A DNA stretch of 64,000 nucleotides from positions 434,001-498,000 of the forward strand of contig NZ_CANLZM010000002.1 in assembly GCF_947495565.1 (NCBI RefSeq), written 5' to 3'. This document shows positions 9,194-17,285 of the stretch, in pieces. The notes under the pieces are model-generated. The model had not been told where the DNA came from. It was given only the letters and a program-made list of their open reading frames with translations, and ran no database searches. The DNA is from an uncultured Pontibacter sp. (GTDB taxonomy: Bacteria; Bacteroidota; Bacteroidia; Cytophagales; Hymenobacteraceae). Made by a program: the position numbers and the translations under genes. Numbering within the stretch: position 1 is the stretch's first letter; every line of letters starts with the position of its first letter.

Positions 9194-9432
9194 TTGCTTG
9201 TTTCACCTCTGGCTTTGGCTCCTCTAGGCGGGGGTAGGGGCCCTCTTTAAGTGAGGCCTCGACTTCGGGCATCGCGCTGGGAGCTTTTCTTTGCTCGCTG
9301 TCGCTTTGCAATCCCTACGGGACCGAAAAACTCCAAAGGCGCTCTTTTTCATGGGCCCCTACCCCCACCCAAGGACTGGGATCAGTTTTATATAGCTACC
9401 GCTGACGGAGCTTCTACAGAATTCCCCTCCTT
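9194..9432 (+). repeat. Interspersed repeat copy A
   Basis: Long intergenic repeat matching, in inverted orientation, the copy at 44643-44830. Shared blocks are GGCTTTGGCTCC (about 9211), GAGGCCTCG then CTTCGGGCATCGCGCTGG (9253-9280), GAAAAACTCCAAAGGCGCTC (9325-9344), CTGGGATCAG (9376-9385) and a GCTGAC...AGAATTCCCCTCC tail. No protein-coding potential is seen. It occupies the first part of the 857-base gap between the LysM gene and ndk; the rest of the gap holds C-rich palindromes, a MITE and the ndk terminator. Confidence 0.8.
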
Positions 9433-9500
9433 AGACTACCGAGAACGCTAGTTCGAAGGTAGCGAGCGTAGCTCTGAGGGGTTAGGGGTGGTTGGATAAC
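9421..9500. repeat. CCCCTCC...GAGGGG hairpin repeat
   Basis: A CCCCTCC arm, an inner CTACCGAGAACGCTAG / CGAAGGTAGCGAGCGTAG stem, and a GAGGGGTTAGGGGTGGTTGG tail. The same CCACCCC(T)GCCCCTCC / GGAGGGG theme recurs at 9560-9580 and 9765, 44549-44574, 44619-44650 and 58292-58318. It forms part of the interspersed repeat cluster. Confidence 0.6.
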
Positions 9501-9578
9501 TAGGGCTGATGCAACTGGCCCCGGCCCTCCCTGTTATTAAAGGAAGGCCGAAGAGGGGTGAAAACTCCCCTCCTTAGA

Positions 9579-9716
9579 CTAGAAGCTATCTCAAAAATAC
9601 CTCAGGTTAGCTAATTCTGCTTTGAGATCATCATGAAAAGTAGCTTTAAAGGTACGTACTTTAGGAGTACAGTTGATCGCACTTATTGTACTTTTTATTT
9701 TTGATATAGCTTCTAG
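9579..9716. mobile_element. 138-bp MITE-like element
   Basis: Terminal inverted repeats of 21 bp, 9579-9599 and 9696-9716, begin CTAGAAGCTAT and differ at one position. The element interrupts a copy of the CCCCTCCTTAGAC...GAGGGG repeat, since the uninterrupted form is seen at 9424-9480. There is no transposase; a 67-aa frame crossing it is not protein-like. The ends resemble those of IS5-group elements (AGAAGC..CTCAAAA), but that relationship is a suggestion only. A TA or CTA target duplication is possible. Confidence 0.7.
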
Positions 9717-9832
9717 TGAAAATGGGAGTTCGAAGCGAGGGCAGCTCTGAGGGCCGGGGTGGTTGGAATTAGTATCGCAGAAAATCCTGTACATCTAACC
9801 CAATCTAATAAACCTGATTTTGAAAAACAAAA

Positions 9833-9862
9833 AAGCCCACCAGGCATTACACCAGGCGGGCT
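9833..9862 (-). terminator. Terminator after ndk
   Basis: Hairpin AAGCCCACCAGG / CAGGCGGGCTT. The A-rich bases at 9823-9833 give the poly-U tail on the minus strand. Confidence 0.7.
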
Positions 9863-9890
9863 TCTCAATCAATAAGTATTCTTTTGGAGC

Positions 9891-10310
9891 TTAGAAACGC
9901 TCGTCAGCAGCGAAAAAGAAGTCTCCTTCAATCTGTGCGTTCTCATCAGAGTCAGAGCCGTGCACCGCGTTAGCCTCGATAGACTTAGCGTATACCTTAC
10001 GAATTGTACCTTCTGCAGCATCAGCTGGGTTGGTAGCACCGATCAGTGTGCGGAAGTCTTCCACTGCGTTGTCTTTCTCCAAGATCATCGCCACAATCGG
10101 GCCAGAAGACATGTATTTTACAAGGTCGCCGTAGAACGGACGCTCTTTGTGCACTTCGTAAAACTTGCCTGCGCGCTCCTCAGACAGTTTTGTCTTTTTC
10201 ATCGCCACAATACGGAAGCCGCCCTCCTCAATCATTTTGGCAATGCCGCCAATATGGTTTTCTGCTACCGCATCTGGCTTAATCATGGTGAATGTCTTGT
10301 TCCCGGCCAT
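9891..10310 (-). CDS. ndk: Nucleoside diphosphate kinase
   Basis: 139-aa kinase that balances NTP and dNTP pools by transferring the gamma-phosphate via a phosphohistidine. [15 protein letters not shown] opens the protein. The active-site motif [12 protein letters not shown] (His near residue 115) and the closing EGDFFF segment match the family, and the length is standard. The ATG at 10308-10310 has a perfect -7 element 44 bp upstream. Monocistronic, with its own terminator. Confidence 0.97.
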   Translation of the reverse strand: MAGNKTFTMIKPDAVAENHIGGIAKMIEEGGFRIVAMKKTKLSEERAGKFYEVHKERPFYGDLVKYMSSGPIVAMILEKDNAVEDFRTLIGATNPADAAEGTIRKVYAKSIEANAVHGSDSDENAQIEGDFFFAADERF

Positions 10311-10353
10311 GTTCTCTTTTTACTTTATCGTTTATAATGTCTACTTTAGCCAG

Positions 10354-10361
10354 CAAAAGTA
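10354..10361 (-). promoter_or_regulatory. -7 element for ndk
   Basis: On the minus strand the sequence reads TACTTTTG, a perfect match to the Bacteroidota TAnnTTTG -7 box. No TTTG is seen at the ideal -33 spacing. Confidence 0.5.
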
Positions 10362-10530
10362 GCGCATTTCGGGCAATATTGGTATACTTTTCCGCTAACT
10401 TTAGTGAAAGGCAGGCAAGGCTCGGCAAGCGCTGTGCCCACAGTAAAACCAGCCACTGTTGCTTTAAAGATATTTTATTCAGAAATTCGCGCCTTATATC
10501 CTTATTAATCAGAGGATTTATACTTACCCT

Positions 10531-11553
10531 ATGTATGATATCAATGCTCTGCAAGAGCTTCTGAGAGAGCCTAAAGAGGTGATGATCACCACTCACCACA
10601 AACCGGACGCGGATGCGTTGGGTTCATCGCTTGGTCTGGCTGGCTATCTTAAAAAGAAAGGACACCGCGTAACCGTTGTTACGCCGTCAGACTACCCAAG
10701 CTTCCTGAACTGGATGGAGGGCAACGACGACGTACTTGTTTACTCGGCTAAAAACGATGCCTTGGTGCAGCGTATTATCAATGAGTCGCAGGTGATTTTT
10801 TGCCTTGACTTTAACAACCTCTCGCGTATTAACGAGATGGGCGAATACATCCGGCAGGCCAAAGGCACCAAAGTACTGGTAGACCACCACCTGCAGCCGG
10901 AGGACTTCGCTGACCTTAATTTTGCCAACACTAGTGCCGCTGCCACCGCCGAAATTGTGTATGACCTGATAAAAGATTTAGGCGACGGCAACCTGATAGA
11001 CACTGGAATTGGCGAGTGCCTGTACGCGGGCATTATGACCGACACCGGATCCTTCCGCCACCCGAGCACTTCTAAAAACGTGCACCTAATTATTGCAGAC
11101 CTCCTGCACATCGGCGTAAAGACTTCCGATATTCACCGCCTGATCTACGACAGCTCCTCAGAACTGCGCCTGCGTTTTCTGGGCTATGCCCTCAAGGACA
11201 AGCTGGTGGTGCTGCGCGAGTACAACACGGCCTATATTGCCATCACGGCCGAAGAGTTGAAAGCCTACGACTCCAGAACAGGTGACACAGAGGGACTTGT
11301 AAATTATGCACTCTCTATTGAAGGCATCGTTTTTGCAGCGCTTATCATCGACCGGTCTCAGGCTGTTAAAATGTCGTTCCGTTCAGTTGGTGATTTCTCT
11401 GCCAATGAGTTTGCCCGCACGAACTTTAACGGAGGAGGTCATAAAAACGCAGCCGGCGGCATGTCTATGGACTCGCTGGAGAACACGGTTGCCAAATTCG
11501 AGAGTCTGCTGCCGCTCTACAAAGACAAGCTGCAGCACGCCACAGTCAGATAA
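10531..11553 (+). CDS. nrnA: DHH/DHHA1 phosphoesterase, NrnA-type
   Basis: 340-aa bifunctional oligoribonuclease / pAp phosphatase family protein. It degrades 2-5 nt RNA and 3'-phosphoadenosine 5'-phosphate. Metal-binding DHH-domain motifs are visible: HHKPDADALGSS (about 21-32), CLDFNN (about 93) and VDHHLQP (about 116). The DHHA1 substrate motif GGGHKNAAGG is near residue 300. It is followed after 23 bp by two FKBP lipoprotein genes on the same strand, an order seen in other Cytophagales, suggesting one transcript ending at the hairpin near 13100. TATACTT lies just upstream of its ATG. Confidence 0.92.
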   Translation: MYDINALQELLREPKEVMITTHHKPDADALGSSLGLAGYLKKKGHRVTVVTPSDYPSFLNWMEGNDDVLVYSAKNDALVQRIINESQVIFCLDFNNLSRINEMGEYIRQAKGTKVLVDHHLQPEDFADLNFANTSAAATAEIVYDLIKDLGDGNLIDTGIGECLYAGIMTDTGSFRHPSTSKNVHLIIADLLHIGVKTSDIHRLIYDSSSELRLRFLGYALKDKLVVLREYNTAYIAITAEELKAYDSRTGDTEGLVNYALSIEGIVFAALIIDRSQAVKMSFRSVGDFSANEFARTNFNGGGHKNAAGGMSMDSLENTVAKFESLLPLYKDKLQHATVR

Positions 11554-11576
11554 AACCTTACATCAAACCATACTAA

Positions 11577-12554
11577 ATGCTATCTAGAACTAAATTTTTG
11601 CTGCCGGTACTGGCCGGGGCATTGGTGTTGCAGGCATGCGACAAAAACAACGATCAGTTTTATACTACGGCTGATGGCCTGGAGTATAAAATCTTTGGAC
11701 AAAACGAAAAAGGCGAGTACGAGAATAAAGGCGAGTTAGCCCCTGAAGACTCTAGCGGTGCAAAAATCGGTGAGTTTGTGGCGTTCCACTGGCAGATCAT
11801 CAACTCTGAGGACTCTGTGTTTGTAGACACCCGCAACAACCCGCCAAACTTGCCAATGGTTATTCCGATTATGGAGCCAACCATGAAAGGCGGTTTAGAG
11901 AGCGCTGTTATGATGCTTTCTGCCGGCGATAGCGGCGTGTTTAAAATGAACGCAGACACTGTGTTTGCCAACATCTTCAGACGTCCGTTGCCTCCGCACA
12001 TTAAGGCGGGCACCGACCTTACTTTCAGAATCAAAAATGAGCGTGTAATGAACCAGGCGGAGGCGCAGACCTACCAGCAGGAACTGATGCAGCGCTACAT
12101 GGAGGAATCTAAAGTACGTGCCGAAAAGCAGATTAAGGTAGACGACGAGAAGATTCAGGAGTACGTGAAGGAGCAAAACCTGGAGAACGTGCAGAAAACT
12201 GAGTCTGGTGTTTACTATGTGGTAACAGAGAAGGGCAAAGGCGAAAAACCATCTCCTGGCGACGAAGTGGCTGTACATTACAAAGGCACCCGCTTGGATG
12301 GCAAGGAATTCGATTCTTCTTACAACAACCCAATGTCTGGTGGCGAGCCGATCCGTTTCCCGATTGGCCAACAACGTGTTATTCAGGGTTGGGATGACGC
12401 TATAACGCAACTAAACGAAGGCAGCAAGGCTATTCTGCTTATTCCGTCGCCGCTGGCTTACGGGGAGCAGGCGCCAAGCCCTGAGATTCCGGCTAACTCT
12501 ATCCTGCGTTTCGACGTGGAGCTGGTTGACGTGCAGAAACAAGCAAATCAGTAA
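11577..12554 (+). CDS. FKBP-type peptidyl-prolyl isomerase lipoprotein, two-domain
   Basis: 325-aa lipoprotein; the signal peptide ends in LQAC near residue 21. The N-terminal half (about 35-155) reads like a degenerate FKBP domain: TADGLEYKIF, FVAFHW, MKGGLESAVMMLSAGDSGVF. It is followed by a Glu/Gln-rich helical linker. The C-terminal domain (about 205-322) is a complete FKBP fold with VAVHYKGTRLDGKEFDSS, VIQGWDDAI and IPSPLAYG. It probably folds envelope proteins in the periplasm or outer membrane. It resembles GldI-type isomerases in Bacteroidota, but that equivalence is not proven. Confidence 0.88.
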   Translation: MLSRTKFLLPVLAGALVLQACDKNNDQFYTTADGLEYKIFGQNEKGEYENKGELAPEDSSGAKIGEFVAFHWQIINSEDSVFVDTRNNPPNLPMVIPIMEPTMKGGLESAVMMLSAGDSGVFKMNADTVFANIFRRPLPPHIKAGTDLTFRIKNERVMNQAEAQTYQQELMQRYMEESKVRAEKQIKVDDEKIQEYVKEQNLENVQKTESGVYYVVTEKGKGEKPSPGDEVAVHYKGTRLDGKEFDSSYNNPMSGGEPIRFPIGQQRVIQGWDDAITQLNEGSKAILLIPSPLAYGEQAPSPEIPANSILRFDVELVDVQKQANQ

Positions 12555-12565
12555 GCGTACAACGC

Positions 12566-13075
12566 ATGACTTCTATACTTAAAGGCAACAACGGAAGCCG
12601 CCTGCTGCAGGCGCTTCTGCTGCTTTTTGTTACGCTTGGCTTTGCCGCCTGCAAAGATGACACCACTCCTCAGAAAGAGAAGGACGACAAGCAGATTCAG
12701 CAGTACTTCCAGGCCAACGGCATTGACCCCGCCACGGTAACCAAAACCAGCAGCGGTTTATACTATCAGCTTATAGAAGAAGGCACTGGCGATAAGGTGT
12801 TTCCGGGAGACAAGGTGTCTGTACATTACGTAGGTACTTTCCTGAACGGCACAAAATTCGATTCAAGCCGTGACCGCAATGCACCTTTCAATTTTACAGT
12901 TGGAGTTAGAGGAGTTATTGCAGGGTGGGACGAGGGTTTGCCATACATGAGAGCCGGCGAGACAGCTCGCCTTTATATTCCTTCTCATTTGGGTTATGGC
13001 CCTTACGGTTCTGGATCAATCCCAGGAAACTCACCGCTTCTTTTTGAGATTGAGGTACTGGAGATTCTGCCGTAG
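12566..13075 (+). CDS. FKBP-type peptidyl-prolyl isomerase lipoprotein
   Basis: 169-aa lipoprotein 11 bp after the preceding FKBP gene. The hydrophobic leader ends in GFAAC near residue 29, with KDDTTPQKEKDDK after it. A single FKBP domain occupies about residues 60-168, with VSVHYVGTFLNGTKFDSS, VIAGWDEGL and IPSHLGYG. The tandem arrangement suggests an ancient duplication with the longer neighbour. It is inferred to catalyse prolyl isomerisation in the periplasm. A bidirectional terminator separates it from recO. Confidence 0.9.
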   Translation: MTSILKGNNGSRLLQALLLLFVTLGFAACKDDTTPQKEKDDKQIQQYFQANGIDPATVTKTSSGLYYQLIEEGTGDKVFPGDKVSVHYVGTFLNGTKFDSSRDRNAPFNFTVGVRGVIAGWDEGLPYMRAGETARLYIPSHLGYGPYGSGSIPGNSPLLFEIEVLEILP

Positions 13076-13097
13076 CCATACTTACATACTAAAAACA

Positions 13098-13134
13098 CAA
13101 AAGCCGCCGGTTATACTTACTGGCGGCTTTTTTT
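13098..13134. terminator. Bidirectional terminator
   Basis: Stem AAGCCGCC (13101-13108) with GGCGGCTT (13122-13129). It has A-rich sequence on one side and a T run on the other, serving the FKBP operon and perhaps recO. The loop holds TATACTT; three more copies crowd 13134-13162. Confidence 0.75.
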
Positions 13135-13165
13135 ATACTTCTGAAGCTATACTTTTATACTTCTG

Positions 13166-13879
13166 CTACTCGGCCAGCACCTCCGAAAGTATGGCCAGCG
13201 ACTTTATATCGCCCAGCTTATCCACATGCAGCTGATAGTAACGAATGAGGATGTCGAGCAGTTCGCGGCGCACTTTGCCGTTGGGGATGGTAGCGTAATC
13301 CGGCTCCTGCAGCAGCTGATCGAAGTATGCTTCGTGGGCTTGCATGGCCATTACGGTAGGCGCAGAGGTAGCAGACTGCGCGTTAGCCGAGAAAGCTACC
13401 TGCTCCACCACCTCGGCCCCGGAACTCGGGCCAAAGCCTAAATGGAAGCTCAGTTGCAGCAGAAACACCAGGTGGAAATTCTCAAAGCCACGATCCATCT
13501 CGTCAAAAGTAGTGATGGCGCTGTACAGGAAATGGAACAGCGGCAAATTCTCCTCCTCCTCTTTCACTGTGCGCGACACTACCTCCGACAGAAACAACAC
13601 TATGCTGCTCTTGCGGATATCAAAAGGAATTGAGACAAAAGAGTAGTCCGTTTTAAACTCTGAGATGCGGGACAGCCCGCCGCGGTGCGATACATACACC
13701 ACCATATCCAGCAGCGTAAAAGGCTGAAACAGCGCAATGCGGGAGCCATTGCCTTTTTTGCGCACGCCGTTTACGATGTACGACTGCACACCCAGCGCCT
13801 CTGTATAGATTTTAGTGATAATGGACGTCTCCCTATACTTTATATTGTTGAGAACGACTCCTCTTGTCTTGACTAACAT
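13166..13879 (-). CDS. recO: DNA repair protein RecO
   Basis: 237-aa recombination mediator that helps load RecA at single-strand gaps with RecR. The N-terminal OB-fold pattern is clear: KTRGVVLNNIKYRETSIITKIYT, then VNGVRKKG and LQPFTLLDMVVY. The Bacteroidota-type helical C-terminus follows; the Cys4 zinc motif of some RecO proteins is absent, as is usual here. Its ATG directly follows the stop of the upstream porZ-like gene with no gap (TAA then ATG), so the two are translationally coupled. Confidence 0.92.
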   Translation of the reverse strand: MLVKTRGVVLNNIKYRETSIITKIYTEALGVQSYIVNGVRKKGNGSRIALFQPFTLLDMVVYVSHRGGLSRISEFKTDYSFVSIPFDIRKSSIVLFLSEVVSRTVKEEEENLPLFHFLYSAITTFDEMDRGFENFHLVFLLQLSFHLGFGPSSGAEVVEQVAFSANAQSATSAPTVMAMQAHEAYFDQLLQEPDYATIPNGKVRRELLDILIRYYQLHVDKLGDIKSLAILSEVLAE

Positions 13880-16198
13880 TTACTCCAGTACGGCTATTTT
13901 ACTGATACAGGTTTGGCTGCCATCCTCGCTGGCGCTCATTACCAGGTACACACCGGCCTTTACGCGCTTTCCATTGTAATCGCGGGTGTCCCAGGCGAAT
14001 GTGCCGCCGGTGGCCTTTCCTTTGTATACTAACGTGCCCGCTACATCGGTGATGCGTACATCGGCATTGTTTGGCAAACCGGCAATACCTACCTCACCGT
14101 AAAAATCAGCACGGACAGGGTTAGGAAAAACCACCGCACACTCCGGCTTGCCTTCGGTAATGGTGGCGCTGGAGCGGAAAGAGGCCACGCCAGCATCGGT
14201 TGCCACAAACACTTCTCCGGTCTGGTGCTCTACCCCCACCGACTGCACTCTGTTGGAAGGCAAAGGGCTATTTTGGGTGGTAAAGTGGTGGAGCTGCTCA
14301 TCTCCGTCCGGGCCAAATAGCCAGAGGCCATTGTCCGTGCCGATCCATTTTCGGTTGGCTCCGTCTATGGCTATACTTCGCACCACCTGCCCGTCCAGCA
14401 GGGGCCTGCCGTCTATTATGGGTATGCGCGCGTCGTAACGTGCAGACTCAAATACCAAGGCCGGGTTATAATAAATACCTATGCCACTGGCTGTGCCCAC
14501 CCAAATATCGCCGTTCAAATCTTTGGCCATACTGTAAACCGTGCCGTTCGGGAGCCCTCCGTTGCCTTCGCCCACCGCCAGGTTGCGGGTGCGGTTCTGC
14601 TGCTCATCGTACACCACCAGTCCGCTTCGGGAGTTGCCGCTTCGGGATATAGATAGCCACTTTTGCCCAAAATCATCCAGTACAAGATTTGTCAGATTGC
14701 TGGCATCAGGAATGTTGTTCAGGTTATAAGACTGCCAAGTTCTATCAGGGCTTAGCCTGTGCAAGCCGGGTTTATTGGGCTGCCTGTTCGGGTTCACGAC
14801 CCAAACATTGCCTTCAAAATCCACGGCTACATCTGTAACTCTAACTTGTTCGGTAGCGGCAGTTGGCAGCAGTGGGCTGTTCTGTGCATTGTACAGTGTG
14901 CCTTTCTCCGGTCCCTCCCACTCCAAAAGTCCACTGCCATAGCTGGCCAGGTACAGTTTATCGGTGGTTAGGTTGAGCATGGCGCTTACCAGATCCTGCC
15001 CCGCCACAAAAGAAGGCTGCGGAAACAACGTGCGGTTATAGTTTTGCCATTCGCCGTTTTGAAAAGTATAAAAGCCGTTCCAGCTGCCGTTGGGCTGATA
15101 AGCATCGCTGTAGCCGCCGCTCAGTACGTATACTTTACCGCCATAAGTATAAATCCGGAAGCTGTCGCTGGTATAAGGTCCAGCAGGCGCAAAGGCTGCT
15201 GCTTCCGTGTTAGTTAGGTTGAGTTTTACCAGGCCCTTTGCCATGTCGGCTAGCCATACTTCTCCTTTGGTTGTGGCTATGGCCTCCTGCGGCTGCGTGA
15301 GCAAAGCATGATCTAAAGTATAAACCTGCCCATTGATATCCTGCACCAACACTCCCTCCGAAGAAACTATACTTAAGTGCGCATCCGAGGCATTTATACT
15401 TTCTACAGCCGCTCCGGCAGCCAAAGCAGTTTCGGTCCAGTTTCCGTTGCGCAAAGTATAAACGCCGCTGTTGGCGCCGGCATACAACTGTCCCCGAAAG
15501 GCCGCCAGGCTGGCAACAGCCGCCGGGTCAGGTAAACCGCCGCTCTCGTTTCTCCAGCTCCTGAAATCCTGCAGGTTGGCTCCTGAAAGAGGCGCGGAAA
15601 GTATGCCGAGACTGGTGGCCAGGTAAATTTTATCTTCTAGTATGGCTACATCAGTGGCGTTTATACTTTCACCGTTGGGGCCGAGGCTGCTGTAAGTGCC
15701 TTTCACCTCGCGCTTCTGCAGGTCTAGCACCACCACCCCGAAACTGGTAGCCAGGTAAGCCAGCTTGTTATAAGTATAAATGCGGTTAATTTTCTTTTCG
15801 CCGGTGATGCTTTTGCGGAAGATGTCGTTGATGGCGTAGATACCGTTGTCTTGCAGCAAATCTACTTTGGTGTTGTGGTAGGCAATTACAAGTGTGCTGG
15901 CACCTTCGCTAAAGGCTATATCGCTGATTTGCTGCTCGCTCAGGCCGTCAACTTTAGAAATCGTTTCGGTGGTGTTGAACTCCTGATCGTAATAAAACAG
16001 CCCGCGTTCGGCAGCCAGGTATACTTTGCCAGGGGCCACGGCTACGGCTCTGCCCTGCTGGTAGGGTACATGCAATTGCCAGCCACCAAGCGGCACCTGG
16101 CTTTGCGCCTGCGCCACCATAGCCGCACTGCACCAGCACAGCCATACCAGCAGCAGGTACGGCAGGCGTTGTATGCTATTGGCTGGCTTGGCTCTCAT
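13880..16198 (-). CDS. porZ: PorZ-like beta-propeller protein with T9SS sorting domain
   Basis: 772-aa secreted protein with a signal peptide (hydrophobic segment LLLVWLCWCSAAMVAQAQ). Two beta-propeller regions follow with repeats such as VYLAAERGLFYYD, LYAGANSGVYTL, IWVGTASGIGIYYNP and KWIGTDNGLWLFG. The C-terminal 85 residues (VFPNPVRADFYGEVG ... GVYLVMSASEDG) form a type A T9SS sorting domain. This arrangement and its pairing with recO match PorZ, a surface component of the T9SS attachment complex that helps deliver anionic LPS to secreted cargo. Assignment is by architecture and synteny, not alignment. Confidence 0.8.
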   Translation of the reverse strand: MRAKPANSIQRLPYLLLVWLCWCSAAMVAQAQSQVPLGGWQLHVPYQQGRAVAVAPGKVYLAAERGLFYYDQEFNTTETISKVDGLSEQQISDIAFSEGASTLVIAYHNTKVDLLQDNGIYAINDIFRKSITGEKKINRIYTYNKLAYLATSFGVVVLDLQKREVKGTYSSLGPNGESINATDVAILEDKIYLATSLGILSAPLSGANLQDFRSWRNESGGLPDPAAVASLAAFRGQLYAGANSGVYTLRNGNWTETALAAGAAVESINASDAHLSIVSSEGVLVQDINGQVYTLDHALLTQPQEAIATTKGEVWLADMAKGLVKLNLTNTEAAAFAPAGPYTSDSFRIYTYGGKVYVLSGGYSDAYQPNGSWNGFYTFQNGEWQNYNRTLFPQPSFVAGQDLVSAMLNLTTDKLYLASYGSGLLEWEGPEKGTLYNAQNSPLLPTAATEQVRVTDVAVDFEGNVWVVNPNRQPNKPGLHRLSPDRTWQSYNLNNIPDASNLTNLVLDDFGQKWLSISRSGNSRSGLVVYDEQQNRTRNLAVGEGNGGLPNGTVYSMAKDLNGDIWVGTASGIGIYYNPALVFESARYDARIPIIDGRPLLDGQVVRSIAIDGANRKWIGTDNGLWLFGPDGDEQLHHFTTQNSPLPSNRVQSVGVEHQTGEVFVATDAGVASFRSSATITEGKPECAVVFPNPVRADFYGEVGIAGLPNNADVRITDVAGTLVYKGKATGGTFAWDTRDYNGKRVKAGVYLVMSASEDGSQTCISKIAVLE

Positions 16199-16214
16199 GT
16201 ATCTTAAGTATAAA

Positions 16215-16811
16215 TCAGTTGCTCTTTTGCTTCATGCCTTCGGTAAAGCAATGGCGGCAGCGGGCTTCGTAAGAATCCGTTTCTCCTAACAGCACCTGCT
16301 TCTCGTCGGCGGCGTTTCTAAAGGAGTAGTTGGCAATATCTCCGCACTGCACACACACGGCATGCACCTTGGTTACGTACTCTGCCACGGCCATTAGCGC
16401 AGGCATCGGGCCGAAAGGCTTGCCGAGGTAATCCATGTCCAGGCCGGCGGCTATGACGCGTACGCCGCTGTTGGCAAGCTTTACGCATACTTCGGCCAGT
16501 CCTTCGTCAAAAAACTGGGCTTCGTCTATGCCCACCACATCGCAGCTTCCGCCTAGCAGCAGCATATCCTGGGCAAAGTCTATGGGTGTAGAACGGATAG
16601 CATTGGCATTATGAGACACAACGTCCTCTTCGTGGTAACGCTTATCTACAGTCGGCTTAAAAATCTCGATCTTTTGCTTGGCGATCTTGGCACGGTTCAA
16701 CCTCCTGATCAGTTCTTCGGTTTTACCCGAAAACATGGATCCGCAGATCACCTCAACCCAACCCTTTCTGTTAGCGTGGCTTTTGTTGCCTACGCGTGGC
16801 TCAATAAACAT
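16215..16811 (-). CDS. tdk: Thymidine kinase
   Basis: 198-aa type II thymidine kinase phosphorylating thymidine in the salvage pathway. The P-loop [15 protein letters not shown] is at about residues 24-38. The DxAQFF-type Walker B is [11 protein letters not shown] near 94. The lasso-domain zinc ligands are CVQC near 152 and CRHC near 185. All are present and the length is normal. Its start is 17 bp before the end of a TATACTT-containing leader, and it lies 16 bp upstream of porZ on the same strand, so tdk-porZ-recO may be one transcript. Confidence 0.95.
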   Translation of the reverse strand: MFIEPRVGNKSHANRKGWVEVICGSMFSGKTEELIRRLNRAKIAKQKIEIFKPTVDKRYHEEDVVSHNANAIRSTPIDFAQDMLLLGGSCDVVGIDEAQFFDEGLAEVCVKLANSGVRVIAAGLDMDYLGKPFGPMPALMAVAEYVTKVHAVCVQCGDIANYSFRNAADEKQVLLGETDSYEARCRHCFTEGMKQKSN

Positions 16812-16876
16812 TTATACTTTATGTGCTAATGTGGTAATTCTATATTATGCCGCCGCCACTGGGCAGGGGGATAATG

Positions 16877-16937
16877 GTTAGACTGTTAAATGGCTAATTA
16901 ACTTTCTAACCTCCAAACTTTTTAACTTCTAACTACT
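16877..16937. repeat. Low-complexity TTAACTTTCTAAC tract
   Basis: A run built of TTAAC/CTAAC pentamers with a GGTTAG...CTAACC inverted pair. It resembles tracts at 5760-5830, 32045-32105 and 34902-34982. It sits between tdk and the ferredoxin gene and overlaps the end of the latter. Confidence 0.5.
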
Positions 16938-17252
16938 ATAGCTCATGTGAGGCAGCTTGGTTTGCTCCGGCACCTTTCCTGTAATTTCGCCGCCGGTTAA
17001 TGTACACTGGCAGGTCAGTCTTTCGTTATCCTTCAAGCGGCCTTTGTCGCGGTAGCGGATTTCGGCAGCCGTAAGCGGCCCTGTATGCTCCATCCCCTGC
17101 AAAACAATGATGCGGCAGGAGGTGCAGCGGCCTTTGCCTCCGCAGGCGTGCATCCAGTCGGTGCCCTGGGCCTGCAGCGCTTTCAGCAGTGTCTGCCCTT
17201 CGGTTACCGCTACTTCAAGGTTCGCCAGGTTTTGCACCTTCAACTTCGGCAT
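16929..17252 (-). CDS. 2Fe-2S ferredoxin
   Basis: 107-aa plant-type ferredoxin domain. Cluster ligands are in CGGKGRCTSCRI near residues 37-48, with the fourth Cys in LTCQCTL near 80. It is a small soluble electron carrier; the partner is unknown. It diverges from the conserved gene at 17286 across only 33 bp, so the two promoters overlap. The gene is probably cytoplasmic since no signal peptide is seen. A second ferredoxin gene at 38579 differs in type. Confidence 0.9.
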   Translation of the reverse strand: MPKLKVQNLANLEVAVTEGQTLLKALQAQGTDWMHACGGKGRCTSCRIIVLQGMEHTGPLTAAEIRYRDKGRLKDNERLTCQCTLTGGEITGKVPEQTKLPHMSYSS

Positions 17253-17285
17253 AATTTTATAACTTTACAGGAGAAAGCGACAGCA

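Noticed and set aside
9591..9794. 67-codon minus-strand frame across the MITE
   Set aside because: Spans one MITE end and flanking repeat; no start signal or similarity.
17085..17285. 67-codon N-terminal extension of the gene at 17286
   Set aside because: Antisense to the ferredoxin gene; an RBS lies before ATG 17286.
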